Assembly (NCBI GenBank): GCA_964599325.1
Contig: CAZREM010000009.1
Location: 1-64,000, forward strand
Reading direction: 5' to 3'
Length of the DNA stretch: 64,000 nucleotides
Source of the DNA: UBA956 sp964599325
GTDB taxonomy: Bacteria; Verrucomicrobiota; Verrucomicrobiia; Verrucomicrobiales; Akkermansiaceae
In this document: positions 62,603 to 64,000 of the stretch, piece after piece
Position numbering within the stretch: the first letter of the stretch is position 1
Layout of the letters: the number at the start of each line of letters is the position of its first letter
Program-made: the position numbers and the translations under genes
The notes under the pieces: generated by a model
The model's input: only the letters and a program-made list of their open reading frames with translations
Told to the model about the DNA's origin: nothing
Database searches by the model: none

Positions 62603-63862
62603 TTGTCCCACGTTTCCGATTTTCATTCTCCTTACCAGTGGCAGCACCTACCCAATGGAATGCGCCTGGTCACGGTCACTCTCACCCATTCTGAGTGCTC
62701 CACCATGGCGATTTATTTACCTGTCGGTTCCCGGCATGATCCGATAGGGAAGGCGGGGCTAGCGCACTTCATGGAGCACATGACCTTCAAGGGAACGTCG
62801 CGGCGCAATGCCTATCAAATTTCGCTCGATCTAGAGCATTGTGGCAGTCAATCGAATGCGTTCACCAGCGAGGAATACACCTTTTACGAAGCTCGCGGCG
62901 ATTCTGCCTCACTCCCGATCATCGCCGATGTCCTCTGCGACATGGTGTGGCACAGCAGCCTGTCTCCACGCGACATCAACATTGAGCGCAATGTGATCAA
63001 AGAAGAAATCACCATGTATGAGGAGTCGCCTAGCGATCACATTGGCGATCTGATCTCACAAGCCTTGTGGTCCCCTGACCCTCTGGGCGAACCAATCACG
63101 GGAACACATCGATCGCTCAAAAACATCACGCGCAGTGATTTGTTTGATTTCTTCAAACTGAATCATTTCCGCGATGATGTGATCATTGCCATGGCAGGCC
63201 CGCAAAGCGCCGCTGAGATGCACAACATTCTGCGGCCGCACCTGCCTCATGAAGTGATCGACACTCCGCGCACTGTGCCGATGTTCCAGCGCGCCGCCAC
63301 TAACCGACCCGTGATTAAAAAACGCGCCACGGATCAACTTCAGCTATCGATTGCTTACCACACCCCTGGGCGGACGCACGATTGGAAGCATGCGTTGCGA
63401 CTTCTCTCACTCATCATAGGAGAAACGTCGAGTTCGCGGCTTTTTTACCATCTGCGAGAGGAACTGGGACTTTCCTACAACATTAGCTCCGATGTCGTGC
63501 AGTTTCATGACACAGGGTGCTTTGAGATTTCTGCGGGGCTTGATCCTCAATCACGTGACAAAGCGCTCGAAACCATCGGTGCTCAATTGGACGAAATGGC
63601 CAATCTGGGTCCGAGCGAAGCAGAGCTGGAGCGCGCCAAAAATATCGCTCTCACACAGCACAAGCTAGCCATGGAATCGACAGCGGCGCACATGAGCTGG
63701 GCAGCAGAGTCGCTGCTTTTCGATCATGTCATCATGACTCCGCAACAAAGTCGCGAGAAGATGATGTCGCTCACTTGCCGAGATTTGAAGGGCATTGCTC
63801 ATCAGATCTTTCAAGTTAAAAACCGCGCCTACGCCGAAATTCGACCCGATAAGTTTTATTGA
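62603..63862 (+). CDS. M16-family zinc peptidase (processing peptidase-like)
   Basis: A 419-residue metallopeptidase. The inverted zinc motif HFMEH (HxxEH, about 53-57) and the downstream Glu in RNVIKEEI match pitrilysin/mitochondrial processing peptidase proteins. The N-terminal strand PNGMRLVTV is typical. A long C-terminal half without the zinc motif is the usual paired domain. The substrate is unknown. An in-frame stop at 62579 means the start must lie between 62582 and the conserved strand; TTG at 62603 is the only likely codon, with no clear ribosome binding site. No signal peptide is seen. The gene is convergent with ruvC. Confidence 0.9.
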   Translation: MSHVSDFHSPYQWQHLPNGMRLVTVTLTHSECSTMAIYLPVGSRHDPIGKAGLAHFMEHMTFKGTSRRNAYQISLDLEHCGSQSNAFTSEEYTFYEARGDSASLPIIADVLCDMVWHSSLSPRDINIERNVIKEEITMYEESPSDHIGDLISQALWSPDPLGEPITGTHRSLKNITRSDLFDFFKLNHFRDDVIIAMAGPQSAAEMHNILRPHLPHEVIDTPRTVPMFQRAATNRPVIKKRATDQLQLSIAYHTPGRTHDWKHALRLLSLIIGETSSSRLFYHLREELGLSYNISSDVVQFHDTGCFEISAGLDPQSRDKALETIGAQLDEMANLGPSEAELERAKNIALTQHKLAMESTAAHMSWAAESLLFDHVIMTPQQSREKMMSLTCRDLKGIAHQIFQVKNRAYAEIRPDKFY

Positions 63863-63890
63863 ATTTGTGGATGAAACCAGCTCTGACGCC

Positions 63891-64000
63891 TCAGATCAAG
63901 TGTCGATTCAACACCGCCGCGCGCAGAGGATCAGACTGCTGCAAGTGAGCCAGTGCAATCGCGAGTGCATCCGCAGCATCGTGCACGGGCGTTTGCTGCA
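63891..64000 (-). CDS. ruvC: Holliday junction endonuclease RuvC, C-terminal end (partial)
   Basis: The window's right edge cuts this gene; only the last 36 codons are inside, ending with TGA at 63893-63891. They include VHDAADALAIALAHLQQ, the final catalytic Asp helix of RuvC (typical DAADALAVAL). RuvC resolves four-way junctions in recombination repair. Only the C-terminus is seen, so the call is limited to that motif. Confidence 0.82.
   Translation of the reverse strand, partial: QQTPVHDAADALAIALAHLQQSDPLRAAVLNRHLI

Overview
The window is chromosomal DNA, roughly 50-60% G+C in the lines sampled, from a bacterium of the phylum Verrucomicrobiota (PVC superphylum), probably close to Verrucomicrobiales. 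The assignment is an inference from family content: a Verru_Chthon cassette protein A, a sigma factor of the Rhodopirellula/Verrucomicrobium ECF type, a PVC-type membrane-bound dehydrogenase with a C-terminal cytochrome c motif, a PSCyt/DUF1549/DUF1553 cytochrome protein, and very large secreted proteins built from autotransporter-associated beta-strand repeats. Both strands are densely coded. There is one tRNA, tRNA-Leu(CAA). No rRNA, CRISPR array, insertion sequence or prophage was recognised.

Layout. 1-8 kb: tail of an RHS/YD-repeat protein with a terminator, a DUF2339 membrane protein, a pectinesterase-rhamnogalacturonan acetylesterase fusion, a Gfo/Idh/MocA oxidoreductase, a KhpA-like KH protein and the tRNA. 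8-15 kb: an alpha/beta hydrolase, a Tat-exported phosphoesterase, a secreted glucoamylase-like protein, the carbon-starvation protein CstA and a DEAD-box helicase. 15-25 kb: a secreted BNR-type polysaccharide-active protein, an M14 peptidase, an RbsD/FucU-like lipoprotein, a Mini-III-like protein and VccA, which is broken by a frameshift. 25-38 kb: mostly envelope and housekeeping genes (squalene/phytoene synthase, signal peptidase I, two PPIase-type proteins, a PVC dehydrogenase, an L,D-transpeptidase, a BamE-like lipoprotein, pterin dehydratase, GatB). 38-51 kb: ECF sigma factor, anti-sigma factor, a 1021-residue repeat protein and a 2529-residue polysaccharide lyase/repeat protein. 51-64 kb: ClpB, pyruvate phosphate dikinase, an entericidin-like lipoprotein, a DUF1549/DUF1553 cytochrome protein, LipB, dCMP deaminase, an M16 peptidase and the RuvC C-terminus.

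How the genes may work together. Much of the window serves use of plant or algal polysaccharide: the pectin esterase fusion, the BNR_4-type protein, the glucoamylase-like protein and the heparinase/alginate-lyase-like giant. The most interesting unit is 38.4-50.8 kb. There an ECF sigma factor overlaps a membrane anti-sigma factor whose outer half looks like a carbohydrate-binding beta-sandwich, and two giant surface proteins follow on the same strand, one carrying the lyase. A plausible model is substrate sensing outside the cell that releases the sigma factor to express the surface lyase. Three of the large secreted proteins end in the same kind of C-terminal module, a D/N-rich motif followed by about 100 beta-rich residues, which may be a sorting or anchoring signal. 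These functional links are inferences from sequence and have not been tested.
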